From Acidilutibacter cellobiosedens (GTDB taxonomy: Bacteria > Bacillota > Clostridia > Tissierellales > Acidilutibacteraceae), in contig NZ_CP035282.1 of NCBI RefSeq assembly GCF_004103715.1, positions 2,036,673-2,100,672 of the forward strand: a DNA stretch of 64,000 nt, read 5' to 3'. A program made the translations under genes and the position numbers. Below the pieces are notes generated by a model that was not told where the DNA came from, did not search any database, and worked only from the letters and a program-made list of their open reading frames with translations. Shown piece after piece: positions 39,697-48,837 of the stretch. The number at the start of each line of letters is the position of its first letter. Position 1 is the stretch's first letter.

Positions 39697-40242
39697 CTAT
39701 CCCTCCTCAAATTTTCTTTTAATCTTCTTAATCATGGAATAATATCTTGTCTTGACTGTAGACTCCGGTATTCCCAATACATTTGATATTTCCAAAAATG
39801 TATAATCCGTAAAGAATTTTAATCTGAATATCTGTTGTGCAGAAATATCCAATCTGTTTACTATACTGACTATCTTCTCAACATCTGCTTTATTTTCTAA
39901 TGTAATTCCTATATCTTCTTTGTCGTATATATCAAATTGGTCAATAGATACTGTCATGCTGTTATATCTGTAATATTTGGAACGATAATAATCCACCAGA
40001 CGATATGTTGCAACTTTATACAGCCAAGTTCTAAAAGAAGCCTTTTTCTCGTCATAACTATATATTGATTTCAAAAGATTTATAAATATTTCTTGAGTCA
40101 AATCCATAGATAGTTCTTTATCCATAGTCTGCTTATATACATAGGCATATATTTCCTTATAATATATGGAAATAAGTTCATTAGCCGCATCTTTATCCGA
40201 TTTCTTTTTTATCTTTCTTATCAGTTTTCTATCTCTGTCCAT
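39697..40242 (-). CDS. ECF-type RNA polymerase sigma factor
   Basis: 181 aa. Region 2: 'MDLTQEIFINLLKSIYSYD' and 'FRTWLYKVATYRLVDYYR', which bind the -10 element and core polymerase. Region 4: 'IFRLKFFTDYTFLEISNVLG' and 'ESTVKTRYYSMIKKIK', which bind the -35. It is the first gene of a five-gene operon with an ABC-2 exporter, suggesting a stress-induced export response. No autoregulatory promoter could be assigned in the short upstream gap. Confidence 0.93.
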   Translation of the reverse strand: MDRDRKLIRKIKKKSDKDAANELISIYYKEIYAYVYKQTMDKELSMDLTQEIFINLLKSIYSYDEKKASFRTWLYKVATYRLVDYYRSKYYRYNSMTVSIDQFDIYDKEDIGITLENKADVEKIVSIVNRLDISAQQIFRLKFFTDYTFLEISNVLGIPESTVKTRYYSMIKKIKRKFEEG

Positions 40243-40348
40243 TTCTCACCACTTATTCTTATGTTTTATAATCTCCTAACTACCTATTATTATATCCGTA
40301 ATAGATTTCTAAATAGTTTTATTTCACTGAAAAAAAAACAGCCACAAA

Positions 40349-41476
40349 CTAACCTCTCCTCCTATTCCATTCATTCCAAAATGCTATATATCCATTCCTC
40401 TCAAATTCGTCTGCCGGAATATTCTTAGGCAAGGATTTCTTATAATACTCTTCCACCACATTTACAAAACGCAAAACTTCCTCTTTATACTGAAGGTAAT
40501 AAATATATACGGTGTTTCCCTTTTCGGTAATGAGCCTTATCATTCCATCATCATGCAGAACAGTCCAATCAACTCCGTTATCACATCCGCTGATTTCCAC
40601 CTCATCTAAGGTTTCGTTCGGAATCATAAAAAAACCGCAGCAAGGCAGCATCTGTTCTCCTTTTGTTAGTAAATGGTCTTCAGACAATGTCTTTAACATT
40701 CTGAGCGCTGCCGCACTGGCAGTACAGGAACAGGATAATTTTTCTTCTCCTATAATTACTTCTATATCACCATGAAGGCATAAGTCATCAGGATCATCCT
40801 TCTTTCCATCTATCCAATAAAGATTATTTACTTCTATTTTAAAATCCCTGTTATCTCTAGAAATACTATCATGAAATTCTCCCCATACATTTGTGAGGTA
40901 TCTTTCTTCAGAAGCAAATAGGTAAAGCCCTCTGTCATCATATAAATGGAAAATACAATTACTATTTATATCTATAATAAAAACAGATGAACAAAAATCC
41001 ATTTCTCCACCTATATCCGATAGGATAATTTTCGGAAAAAGTTTTTCTATATTCACCTTTTTTACATGATAAATATGTCTTGTACAAGTGTAGATTTCTT
41101 CATCTCTGTGCATAGGTAAATCATCCTTGTTTATAGGAAACTGCCATTTTAGTTTATATGTATCGTATTCGGTTATACCTATTAAAGTACTCTCTAAAAA
41201 TTTCTTTTCTGCTTCATTATCTTTTCCATAGGAATCCTCGTAAACGACCAGAAGATTATCGCTATATTTCATAAAGTTGTACACTTCTACTGCTTTTTGA
41301 AGACATTCTTCTACATAGGATTCATTTAAACTGCCGTCTTCTAAATATTGATAACCCCTGCTTAAATCTACATGAAGCATAGACTTATGCCTCAGCTGAA
41401 ATAAAACTTTGTCGCCCGTTTCATATTGTCTTAAAATATTTTCTAAAATGTCCTTTGGTTTTTCTTGGATTTTCAA
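40349..41476 (-). CDS. DUF3885-like protein of unknown function
   Basis: 375 aa, cytoplasmic, acidic. A central stretch 'FIIDINSNCIFHLYDDRGLYLFA' (read here as 'FHLYDDRGLYLFA') resembles the core of DUF3885-type proteins, which often occur next to toxin systems. A Cys-rich patch 'LSCSCTASAAALRM' and 'LPCCGFFMIP' lies in the second half, and a basic tail ends 'NEWNRRRG'. It stands alone between the sigma-factor operon and a terminator. A role as an immunity protein is possible, but nothing else in the window supports it. Confidence 0.45.
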   Translation of the reverse strand: MKIQEKPKDILENILRQYETGDKVLFQLRHKSMLHVDLSRGYQYLEDGSLNESYVEECLQKAVEVYNFMKYSDNLLVVYEDSYGKDNEAEKKFLESTLIGITEYDTYKLKWQFPINKDDLPMHRDEEIYTCTRHIYHVKKVNIEKLFPKIILSDIGGEMDFCSSVFIIDINSNCIFHLYDDRGLYLFASEERYLTNVWGEFHDSISRDNRDFKIEVNNLYWIDGKKDDPDDLCLHGDIEVIIGEEKLSCSCTASAAALRMLKTLSEDHLLTKGEQMLPCCGFFMIPNETLDEVEISGCDNGVDWTVLHDDGMIRLITEKGNTVYIYYLQYKEEVLRFVNVVEEYYKKSLPKNIPADEFERNGYIAFWNEWNRRRG

Positions 41477-41733
41477 TACCTATTCACCTTCCTGTTTTAT
41501 TATCAAGTCCGCACCAACAACGGCAGTCACTGCCATGTCATTTTTAAAATTTTCAAATTATATTCTTTATGATTAATTTCTGCAACATATAATCTCTTAA
41601 AAAATTTGTGCATTTATGTTTTAATTATATACTTTTAAATAACCTTTTAACAATATAAAATTAATATACTATTCCATATCATGAACAAGAATAATTTGTT
41701 AGCCAATGTACTATCGATTACAATGGTTCTAGA

Positions 41734-41767
41734 CAAAAAAATCAGGCAAAGGATATATCCCTTGCCT
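41734..41767 (-). terminator. Rho-independent terminator of the thioredoxin-like gene
   Basis: On the minus strand AGGCAAGGGATA is followed by TATCCTTTGCCT and then GATTTTTTT. The hairpin has a stem of about 11 bp. It lies just after the stop of 41776-42831. The rest of 41477-41775 shows only AT-rich sequence. Confidence 0.85.
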
Positions 41768-41775
41768 ACATTACT

Positions 41776-42831
41776 TTATTCTGCCTTATCTAAATCTTTT
41801 ATAATTTCTTCGTACATCTCAATGTAATTATAAGAAACCGGTTCTCCGTTTTCATCTGTCTCCTCCTGATCTTCTCCTTCATCCTCTCCGCCTTGGATAT
41901 ATTTAATAAGCTTTCCCTCGTCGTTCATAAAGAAGATGGACGGAAGATACTTCAGTTCCGTTCCCGCAATTTTGCTGATATGATCCCAACCCTCGGAAGT
42001 CATACCAACTGTATAGAACGGATAATCCGTCATTTCTTTCTCGGAATTAGATGAGGATTCCTGATAGTCTCTCAGAACATCCGATTTATAATAATCCTGA
42101 TAATCATGTACCATTGCTATAATCTGTGCATCTGCACCATTCTTTTCAATGTACTCCTGGAAAGGTATTAATCCTTTAAGATTTAATTTGGTCCAGGGGC
42201 ACCATGGAGCACCGGCATAAACCAATGTAATTTTCTTTTCCTTAACTTTTGCATCAAATGCCTCTTTTGTGAATTCTTCCATATCATTTTTTTCAAAACT
42301 TATAAGGGTTTCTCCCGTATCGTGAATCGTTCTGACATAGAACTTATTTCCTAACGCTTTCCTCAATTTAGTAATTGAAGTATATGTTTCTCCATCAATA
42401 TTGTAAGCGTCTAATTTGGCCTCCACTCCATCCACCAGTACTTTATGCGGCGAATCAATAATATTAGCATCTTTTAAATCAATTTCCCGTTTGTCATATT
42501 CACTTTGCTCATAGGGTACTCCTGTTGTAATGATGATAGCATTTTGTTTTTCATCAAAACTGATATCAAATTTAGCCTCAGTACTGCTCAAAGCAAAAGC
42601 CACATCTCTAAGTCTGACTCTGGTAACTGTATAGGGCCCATCTTCGTCTTCAAGATTCAAAACGGCTCTGCGAATTGGCATAACCTCTCCTGCATCATTC
42701 AATGTGACCTTTTCATCAAAAGATGCCGTGGGCATTTTTTTGCTTTCTTCTTCAGCAAAAACTCCCATTGGAAATACTGATAGAATCATAAGTACTGTCA
42801 GTATTACCGCTAATTTTCTGGTTCTTTTCAT
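41776..42831 (-). CDS. Secreted protein: copper-amine-oxidase-like N domain plus thioredoxin-like domain
   Basis: 351 aa with a clear signal peptide ('KLAVILTVLMILSVFPMGVFA', about residues 5-25 with an A-x-A-like end). Residues 50-175 resemble a CuAO_N1 stalk-type surface domain ('KVLVDGVEAKLDAYNIDG', 'YTSITKLRKALG'). From about residue 195 a thioredoxin-like domain follows: 'ITLVYAGAPWCPWTKLN' and 'LPSIFFMNDEGKLI' with the cis-Pro. The active site is CPWT, not CxxC, so only one redox Cys is present. It may be a thiol-binding or monothiol protein. The C-terminus is acidic. Confidence 0.72.
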   Translation of the reverse strand: MKRTRKLAVILTVLMILSVFPMGVFAEEESKKMPTASFDEKVTLNDAGEVMPIRRAVLNLEDEDGPYTVTRVRLRDVAFALSSTEAKFDISFDEKQNAIIITTGVPYEQSEYDKREIDLKDANIIDSPHKVLVDGVEAKLDAYNIDGETYTSITKLRKALGNKFYVRTIHDTGETLISFEKNDMEEFTKEAFDAKVKEKKITLVYAGAPWCPWTKLNLKGLIPFQEYIEKNGADAQIIAMVHDYQDYYKSDVLRDYQESSSNSEKEMTDYPFYTVGMTSEGWDHISKIAGTELKYLPSIFFMNDEGKLIKYIQGGEDEGEDQEETDENGEPVSYNYIEMYEEIIKDLDKAE

Positions 42832-43012
42832 AAAACAACTCCCCCTTTAATATAATTTAATTAGCTAATCGCAGAATAATGCAATTAGTATGAGTACTAC
42901 ATTTTATTAACATTTATTATTTCTGTAAATATTTTTAATTTCCTCTAATTATTCATCGCAAATTCCGACATATAATTCAAACCGGAGATACAGCCCTTTT
43001 ATTATCTTTTAT

Positions 43013-43068
43013 AAATAAAAAGACCTCTTTGGGTTCAAGAAATTTCTCTACCCTAAGAGGTCTCCTTT
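43013..43068 (-). terminator. Terminator after the isoaspartyl dipeptidase gene
   Basis: GACCTCTTAGGG and CCCAAAGAGGTC (minus strand) form a 12-bp stem with a 17-nt loop, followed by TTTTTATTT. A run of T on the other strand makes it bidirectional. Confidence 0.85.
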
Positions 43069-43083
43069 TTCATATTAAACAGT

Positions 43084-44277
43084 TTATTTCAAAACATTTT
43101 TTTCAAAAATCCCATATACAACAGGCTTCTTATCCTGCACCATTACTTTCCCCTTAGCTATTACAGTGTCTACGTCAAGATTTTCATCTAACAGACACAA
43201 ATCCCCATCCATATTTGCTTCAATTCTGCCTTTATTATTCAACTTTAATATTCTTGCAGGATTTGATGTAATTGCCCTTATTGCCGTTTCAAGAGGTATG
43301 TTTTCACGATTAACACATTCCTTTATTGCCTTGATTAAGCATGTCGATTTACCGATTCCTATTCCGACATATTCCTTTTTCTCATTAAATATCGGCATAC
43401 TGCCCTGACCGTCAGATGAAAGTGTATAATTGTTCTGGTTCACACCCTCTTCAAGCAATCTCTTAAGTCCCTTGCTGAATCTTACTTCTCCGTCTGTCTC
43501 TTCCCAAAAATCGGGATCTTCGTTTCCGGTAAAATCTATATATCCTCCATCTTTAGCATAATTAACACATTCTTCAAAAAGTTCGGGATTCCTGTTTACA
43601 TGAGTCGGTAAAAACTGAGTAATAGGTATCTCCGTTTCTTTCAATGTTCTTTTTAAAAAATCAATCTTTCTTGGTCCGTCACCTAAATGAATATTAATAA
43701 TACCTGCCTTCCCCGAAAGCATTCCTGCAACTCTCGCATCTGCCACTGCTCTTATAAATTCTTCAAATGTAGGCTGAGAAGATCGGTGGTCCGATAAAGC
43801 GACCTCTCCTATACCGATAATTTTATCAACAACCATTATATCCTTCATAATTTCTCCGGTTATTGTTTTTAAAGGCAACCTGTATGAACCGGTGTATATA
43901 TACGTAGTTATTCCTTCTTCCTCCAATCCTCTGGCCTTTGCCAAAAGAGATATCGTATCCCTGGCCATTCCGTCTGTTCCCAGACAGCCGACAACAGTAG
44001 TAACTCCTGCAGAAGTAAGGCCCGTCAATGTAACTTCGGGAGTCCTTGTAGCAAATCCTCCTTCCCCTCCGCCTCCTAAAATATGAACGTGGCAATCAAT
44101 AAAACCCGGAACTAATGATTTACCTTTTCCGTCAATTTCTTTCACTTCGACACAGCCCTTTGTTTCTATAGAAATATTATCATCTACCGCCGCAATTTTA
44201 TTTCCCAGCAGCAAAACATCTTTGACGCCTATATGCTCAGGCTTATAAACGTCCGCATTTCTTATTATTGTGATCAT
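43084..44277 (-). CDS. iadA: Isoaspartyl (beta-aspartyl) dipeptidase
   Basis: Amidohydrolase-fold dipeptidase of about 397 aa that removes beta-linked aspartate from dipeptides. Metal ligands: 'PGFIDCHVHILGGGGEGG' (read as 'DCHVHILGG'), Glu in 'IGEVALSDHR', His in 'IINIHLGDG' and 'FLPTHVNRN', and Asp in 'TLSSDGQGSMP'. ATG 44277 lies 9 nt after GGGAGGA; the upstream TTG alternative is unlikely. It is the second gene after a YfcC-type carrier, which probably imports the dipeptide or its products. Confidence 0.92.
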   Translation of the reverse strand: MITIIRNADVYKPEHIGVKDVLLLGNKIAAVDDNISIETKGCVEVKEIDGKGKSLVPGFIDCHVHILGGGGEGGFATRTPEVTLTGLTSAGVTTVVGCLGTDGMARDTISLLAKARGLEEEGITTYIYTGSYRLPLKTITGEIMKDIMVVDKIIGIGEVALSDHRSSQPTFEEFIRAVADARVAGMLSGKAGIINIHLGDGPRKIDFLKRTLKETEIPITQFLPTHVNRNPELFEECVNYAKDGGYIDFTGNEDPDFWEETDGEVRFSKGLKRLLEEGVNQNNYTLSSDGQGSMPIFNEKKEYVGIGIGKSTCLIKAIKECVNRENIPLETAIRAITSNPARILKLNNKGRIEANMDGDLCLLDENLDVDTVIAKGKVMVQDKKPVVYGIFEKNVLK

Positions 44278-44313
44278 AATTTTATTCCTCCCTATTCTTA
44301 CTATCAACCTAAT

Positions 44314-46056
44314 TTACTGTAAGCCCACGGATACGGCAATAATTATTGCAATAGTACCCAATAAGAAAAAGAATGCCTGCATTTTAATCTGAAATTTCGC
44401 CCATTTGGACCAATCTATTCTTGCAACACCCAGTACTCCGACTAAACTTGCGGAAACAGGGGTAAATGCATCCAAAAAACCTGCCCCAAGCTGATATGCT
44501 AAAACGGCAATCTGTCTCGGGACACCAACTATGTCCGATAAAGGGGCCATGATCGGCATCGTAAGCGCGGCCTGGCCTGAATTCGATGTAACGACTAAAT
44601 TGAACAAACTTTGGAATATATACATACTCCAAGCGCCTACAACTGCGGGCACGCCTCTTAAAGCATTTCCCACACCGTACAAAACCGTGTTTAAAGCCGA
44701 CGGAACATTAGCATCGGAACCTCCGAGGACTAAAAGTATCCCCTTTGCCATACCGACAACAATTGCCGTACCGGCTAAATCGGCAACTCCCTTTTGGAAA
44801 GATGATGCCATATCATTTATCGTCATATTATTCAATTTAAATATAACTGCTATAACCCCTGCTGCAAAACCCATAACAAAGAATTGAGAAGCTATTTCAG
44901 GTATATAATAGGATTTTGCAGTAACGCCCCAAATAATCCAAATTAAAACTGCCAGCATTTCAAGAAGTATCAGCTTATGACCAAGGGTAAACTTCATTTC
45001 TTCTTCTGTTACATTTTCTATTCTGTTTCTGAAATACTCATCATTGTTATAGACTACGGAAAGTTCCGGTTTCTTTCTTATCTTTTCAGCATATGCCATC
45101 ATATATACCGCCGACAGAGCCGTTATTATAAACCACATTATAAGTCTGAACGTTGCACCCGATAATACCGGTATACCCGCAATTCCCTGTGCAATAGCCA
45201 CACTGAAAGGACTCATCCAGGAAGCTGCATTGCCAACCTGAGAAGCCACAAAAGTAACTGTAACAGCAACAATTGAATCATATCCCAATGCAATGACAAA
45301 GGGTACCATTATTATCGCAAAAGGAATAACCTCTTCGGACATGCCGAATGTTGCTCCTCCAAGAGAAAATATAAAAAACAATAGTGGAAGTGCAAGTCTT
45401 TCAAGCCCTCTTGTTTTTCTTATAAAAGCATGGATTCCGGCATCAATTGCTCCTGTTTTCATAATAATTCCAAAGGAACCGCCAACAACTAAAATTAATG
45501 CTACTATTCCCACTGCAGAACCGTATTTGTCTCCGGTGACAAGACCTTCAAAAACATAATTCATAAACCCGAAACCGTTAAAATCATCTGTACCCCATAC
45601 ATTTGCAGTTTTATGTAACTTTTTGCTTGTATCATATATGGATCTGCCGTATTTTTCATACAGAACATCATCTGTTAATCCCAAATCATCTAATTTAGAT
45701 TGATCCCAGGTTTTAGGATCCGTCTTAACGAATTCTTTTAAAGCCTTTTGGTCAACTCCGATTTGTTGAAGAGCCTCAGCATCATTAGATAAATCTTTTA
45801 GTTTCACAGATAAAAAATCGGTATTTAAGTTATAACTGTACCTGAATGTATCCGCCATTAATACAGTCTTGGTTTTTACCTCTCCGTTAGAATCTTTGTA
45901 TTCAATTTCATGTACACTAAATTTCCCCGCAGGAATAATAAATGTTAAGACCCAGCAAATAAGCACTACCACAAAAATGATTGCATAAGTATGAGGCGTA
46001 CGTATTTTTGTAAAATCTCTTCCATTTTTTTGTTGTGTTTTAGATTTCTTAGTCAT
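44314..46056 (-). CDS. YfcC/DcuC-family membrane carrier
   Basis: 580 aa from ATG 46056 ('MTKKSKTQQ', with AAAGGAGGAA). About twelve membrane helices are visible ('TYAIIFVVVLICWVLTFIIP' first). A soluble insertion at about residues 70-165, rich in Asp/Lys, lies between the first helix and the rest. Motifs such as 'GMSEEVIPFAIIMVPF' and 'NSGQAALTMPIMAPLSD' are typical of the YfcC branch of C4-dicarboxylate-like carriers, some of which move amino acids or peptides. The adjacent iadA suggests a role in taking up dipeptides. Confidence 0.87.
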   Translation of the reverse strand: MTKKSKTQQKNGRDFTKIRTPHTYAIIFVVVLICWVLTFIIPAGKFSVHEIEYKDSNGEVKTKTVLMADTFRYSYNLNTDFLSVKLKDLSNDAEALQQIGVDQKALKEFVKTDPKTWDQSKLDDLGLTDDVLYEKYGRSIYDTSKKLHKTANVWGTDDFNGFGFMNYVFEGLVTGDKYGSAVGIVALILVVGGSFGIIMKTGAIDAGIHAFIRKTRGLERLALPLLFFIFSLGGATFGMSEEVIPFAIIMVPFVIALGYDSIVAVTVTFVASQVGNAASWMSPFSVAIAQGIAGIPVLSGATFRLIMWFIITALSAVYMMAYAEKIRKKPELSVVYNNDEYFRNRIENVTEEEMKFTLGHKLILLEMLAVLIWIIWGVTAKSYYIPEIASQFFVMGFAAGVIAVIFKLNNMTINDMASSFQKGVADLAGTAIVVGMAKGILLVLGGSDANVPSALNTVLYGVGNALRGVPAVVGAWSMYIFQSLFNLVVTSNSGQAALTMPIMAPLSDIVGVPRQIAVLAYQLGAGFLDAFTPVSASLVGVLGVARIDWSKWAKFQIKMQAFFFLLGTIAIIIAVSVGLQ

Positions 46057-46197
46057 GCTATTTCCTCCTTTTACATATACACAAATTGCAAATTGATTTG
46101 TAACCATTAAAATTTAAATATAAATTTCATATCAATTTTCATTTGAATATTATTTCCAAATAATTCTTTTAATATTAATTGATTGCGGCAATTCTTC

Positions 46198-46316
46198 ATA
46201 AAATCAAAACCCTATCTTACGATAGGGTCCTCAAAACGTCTGAGCACCGACCTTTTACTATTTTTAAAAACCAAATCTTTTACTGTTATTATATCTCTTA
46301 TAAAAATTTTAGACAA
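46198..46316 (-). promoter_or_regulatory. Promoter and structured leader of the yfcC-iadA operon
   Basis: On the minus strand TTGTCT (46316-46311) and TATAAT (46293-46288) are 17 nt apart. Starting near 46281, the transcript soon meets two adjacent hairpins: GGTCGGTGCTCA...TGAGGACC (46252-46226) and CCCTATC-GTAA-GATAGGG (46227-46210). The second is followed by TTTTGATTTTAT. This resembles an attenuator 140 nt before the first gene. It matches no riboswitch class that I can name with certainty. Confidence 0.6.
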
Positions 46317-46388
46317 CAGATATTAAAAAAATATTTCATCCCCTAAGACATATTCAAATCAGCTGACCTAACTAATTTTTGGGGTACC

Positions 46389-47555
46389 CTAATCCCTTCT
46401 AAACAAATCCCTTGTATAAACTTTATCTTCAACATCCTTAATTTCATCAGTCATCCTGTTTGCTACTATTATTTCAGATACATTTTTAAATTCATTCAGA
46501 TCTTTTATTACTCTTGAATTATAGAAATTATCCGCATTAAGAAACGGCTCGTATACTATTACCTCTATGCCTTTCGCCTTAATCCGCTTCATAACTCCCT
46601 GAACGGCAGACTGCCTGAAATTATCAGAATCGGTTTTCATAGTCAATCTATATATCCCGACAATCTTTGGATTCTCAGATAAAATCATCTCCGCTATATG
46701 ATCTTTTCTTGTTCTGTTAGCATCCACTATAGCCCTTATTATATTATTGGGTACATCTTTATAATTAGCCAGTAATTGCTTTGTATCCTTTGGAAGACAA
46801 TACCCTCCATAGCCGAAAGAAGGGTTATTATAATGATTTCCTATTCTCGGATCCAGCCCGACTCCTTCTATAATTTGCTGAGTATTTAATCCTCTGATTT
46901 CTGCATAGGAATCCAACTCATTAAAGAAGGCTATTCTCATTGCAAGGTACGTATTAGCAAATAATTTAATTGCCTCAGCTTCCGTAGAATCCGTAAATAA
47001 AACTGGAATATCCTTTTTAACGGCACCTTGAGCTAATAAACCGGCAAATTTCTTTGCCCTCTCGGATCTTTCACCTATAATGATGCGCGATGGATATAGA
47101 TTGTCATATAAGGCACTGCCTTCTCTCAAGAATTCCGGTGAAAATATAATATTTTCCGTGCGAAACCTTTTTCTTATATTTTCCGTATAACCTACGGGTA
47201 CGGTAGATTTAATTATCATTACTGCATCAGGATTAATAGACAATACATTTGTAATCACGGATTCTACTGTATTTGTATCGAAGTAATTTTTATCCGGATC
47301 ATAATTAGTCGGCGTAGAAATGATAATATACTCAGCATCCTTGAAGGCTTTATATTTATCAGTGGTAGCTAACAAATTTAATTCCTTTGCCGATAAAAAC
47401 TTCTCTATTTCTTTATCTATAATCGGAGATTTTTTGTTGTTGATCATATCTACTTTTTCCTTAACTATATCTAATGCTGTAACTTCATTGTTCTGGGCCA
47501 ACAAAATCGCATTTGATAAGCCTACATAACCTGTTCCCGCTATTGCTATTTTCAC
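46389..47555 (-). CDS. ugd: UDP-glucose 6-dehydrogenase
   Basis: NAD-dependent enzyme of 388 aa that makes UDP-glucuronate. The N-terminal Rossmann motif is '[15 protein letters not shown]', with 'IISTPTNYD' and '[10 protein letters not shown]' in the next part. '[11 protein letters not shown]' is the substrate loop and the catalytic Cys is in '[10 protein letters not shown]'. It follows a radical SAM and a GT4 gene on the same strand. Together these suggest the glucuronate goes into an envelope glycan or glycolipid. Confidence 0.93.
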   Translation of the reverse strand: MKIAIAGTGYVGLSNAILLAQNNEVTALDIVKEKVDMINNKKSPIIDKEIEKFLSAKELNLLATTDKYKAFKDAEYIIISTPTNYDPDKNYFDTNTVESVITNVLSINPDAVMIIKSTVPVGYTENIRKRFRTENIIFSPEFLREGSALYDNLYPSRIIIGERSERAKKFAGLLAQGAVKKDIPVLFTDSTEAEAIKLFANTYLAMRIAFFNELDSYAEIRGLNTQQIIEGVGLDPRIGNHYNNPSFGYGGYCLPKDTKQLLANYKDVPNNIIRAIVDANRTRKDHIAEMILSENPKIVGIYRLTMKTDSDNFRQSAVQGVMKRIKAKGIEVIVYEPFLNADNFYNSRVIKDLNEFKNVSEIIVANRMTDEIKDVEDKVYTRDLFRRD

Positions 47556-47599
47556 CTTTATTCCTCCTAAACAATATTAGTTGATGCCCCCTGTTTTCC

Positions 47600-48837
47600 T
47601 CAGAATGGCTTCCTTCCGTCGAAAAAACTACAGCTTCTGTAATACTTCAAATCCTTTTTCCATAAATTTCGGTATGTACTGTCTTTTATACCGTTTGTAA
47701 TATAGCTGAAGGGATGTTTAAAAGAATATATTAAATAGCCGATCATCTCGGAAGGATCTCTAAAACATTCCCAATCACAGGCTTTGCAGAATGGCTTCTC
47801 TTTCACAGCTTTTATATCCAAGTCGTAAATTTACCCATACTTTCGTTTCCTCTGTAGCCACAGGGATATGTATTTCCGTCCTTTGCATCAATGAAAAAGA
47901 AATCAATACCGCCCCTGCAGGGAATGGAGAAATCTTCATCACCTTCAAATTGTCTAATCAAGGAATACAGCGATACCAGCGGTGTAAAGATTCGTATCTG
48001 GGAACGGTACTTTGGAATGGTATCCATTAGAGCTTGGAATATCTGTATTTTTTCTTCTTTGGAAAAATTAACGACAGGATTTATAGAGGTTGCACCATAA
48101 ACGGCTTTCATTTTCAGGTCATCGCCGTTGACATTCATAGGATAACAAGCATTAACCATACTGAATCCCAGGCTTATAACAAACTGATAAAAATGCTCAA
48201 AAGCTTCTTTAAACTCCTGATAAAAAACTTCCTTATCCGTCATCTTCGTGGATATCTTATCCAAACCGCCGGTATTTCTATTGATTCCGAGATTGGCAGC
48301 AGGATAAATACCATGCCCATGAAAAATAGGCAATGCTTTTTCTATTCCCTGAATAACACCTTTTAATCCCCGCATCTGTTCGTGAGTTTGAGCATCGGCC
48401 GAATCTATACTAATCCAGAAATTACGGAGCTTAGTTTTTGACAGCCGCTCTGCAAGCCGATGAATTTTATCCGTATAGCCAATACTATCCGAGTTAGTAA
48501 ACATATAACCGTTGGTACCGGTTCTGATAAATTGAATATTGCGGTCGGATGCGTATTGAATCAGCCGAATAAGGGAGTCTTGATAGAGAAATGGTTCTCC
48601 TCCCGTAAAAGAAATTGCTTGGACGTTTTGCCGTACTGCTGAATCAATAACTTTGCAAATCTCGTCTTCCGATAATCTGGAACGGGGATATGTTTCCGTT
48701 TTTCTCATGCTGCATTGAGGGCAAGTACCGTTACAATTGTTTGTATATTGGATTACCACTTGTCCCGGAATTCTTCCATTCAATACAGAACGCAAATTAT
48801 CGATTTGAAAAACAGGATTTTTGGTATGTTTCATCAT
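47600..48837 (-). pseudogene. Radical SAM protein with C-terminal cysteine domain, frameshifted
   Basis: The main frame (47812-48837) has the radical SAM motif 'CNGTCPQC' (CxxxCxxC) and 'SFTGGEPF'. It stops soon after 'CGYRGNESMGKF'. The continuation 'DIKAVKEKPFCKACDWECFRDPSEM' (in parts: 'KEKPFCKACDWECF') lies in the next frame and fits the usual extra iron-sulfur domain. Adding one A to the AAA at about 47830 restores a continuous protein of about 412 aa. This may be a real lesion or a sequencing error in a short homopolymer. It overlaps the GT4 gene by 41 bp at its 5' end. Confidence 0.78.

Noticed and set aside
43826-44632. Frames of 80-118 codons on both strands inside the dipeptidase and carrier genes
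   Set aside because: They are shadows of the two well-supported genes and lack starts with ribosome sites.
46198-46260. Assignment of the leader hairpins to a T-box, lysine or guanidine riboswitch
   Set aside because: None of the conserved motifs of those classes that I can recall is present, so it is left unassigned.
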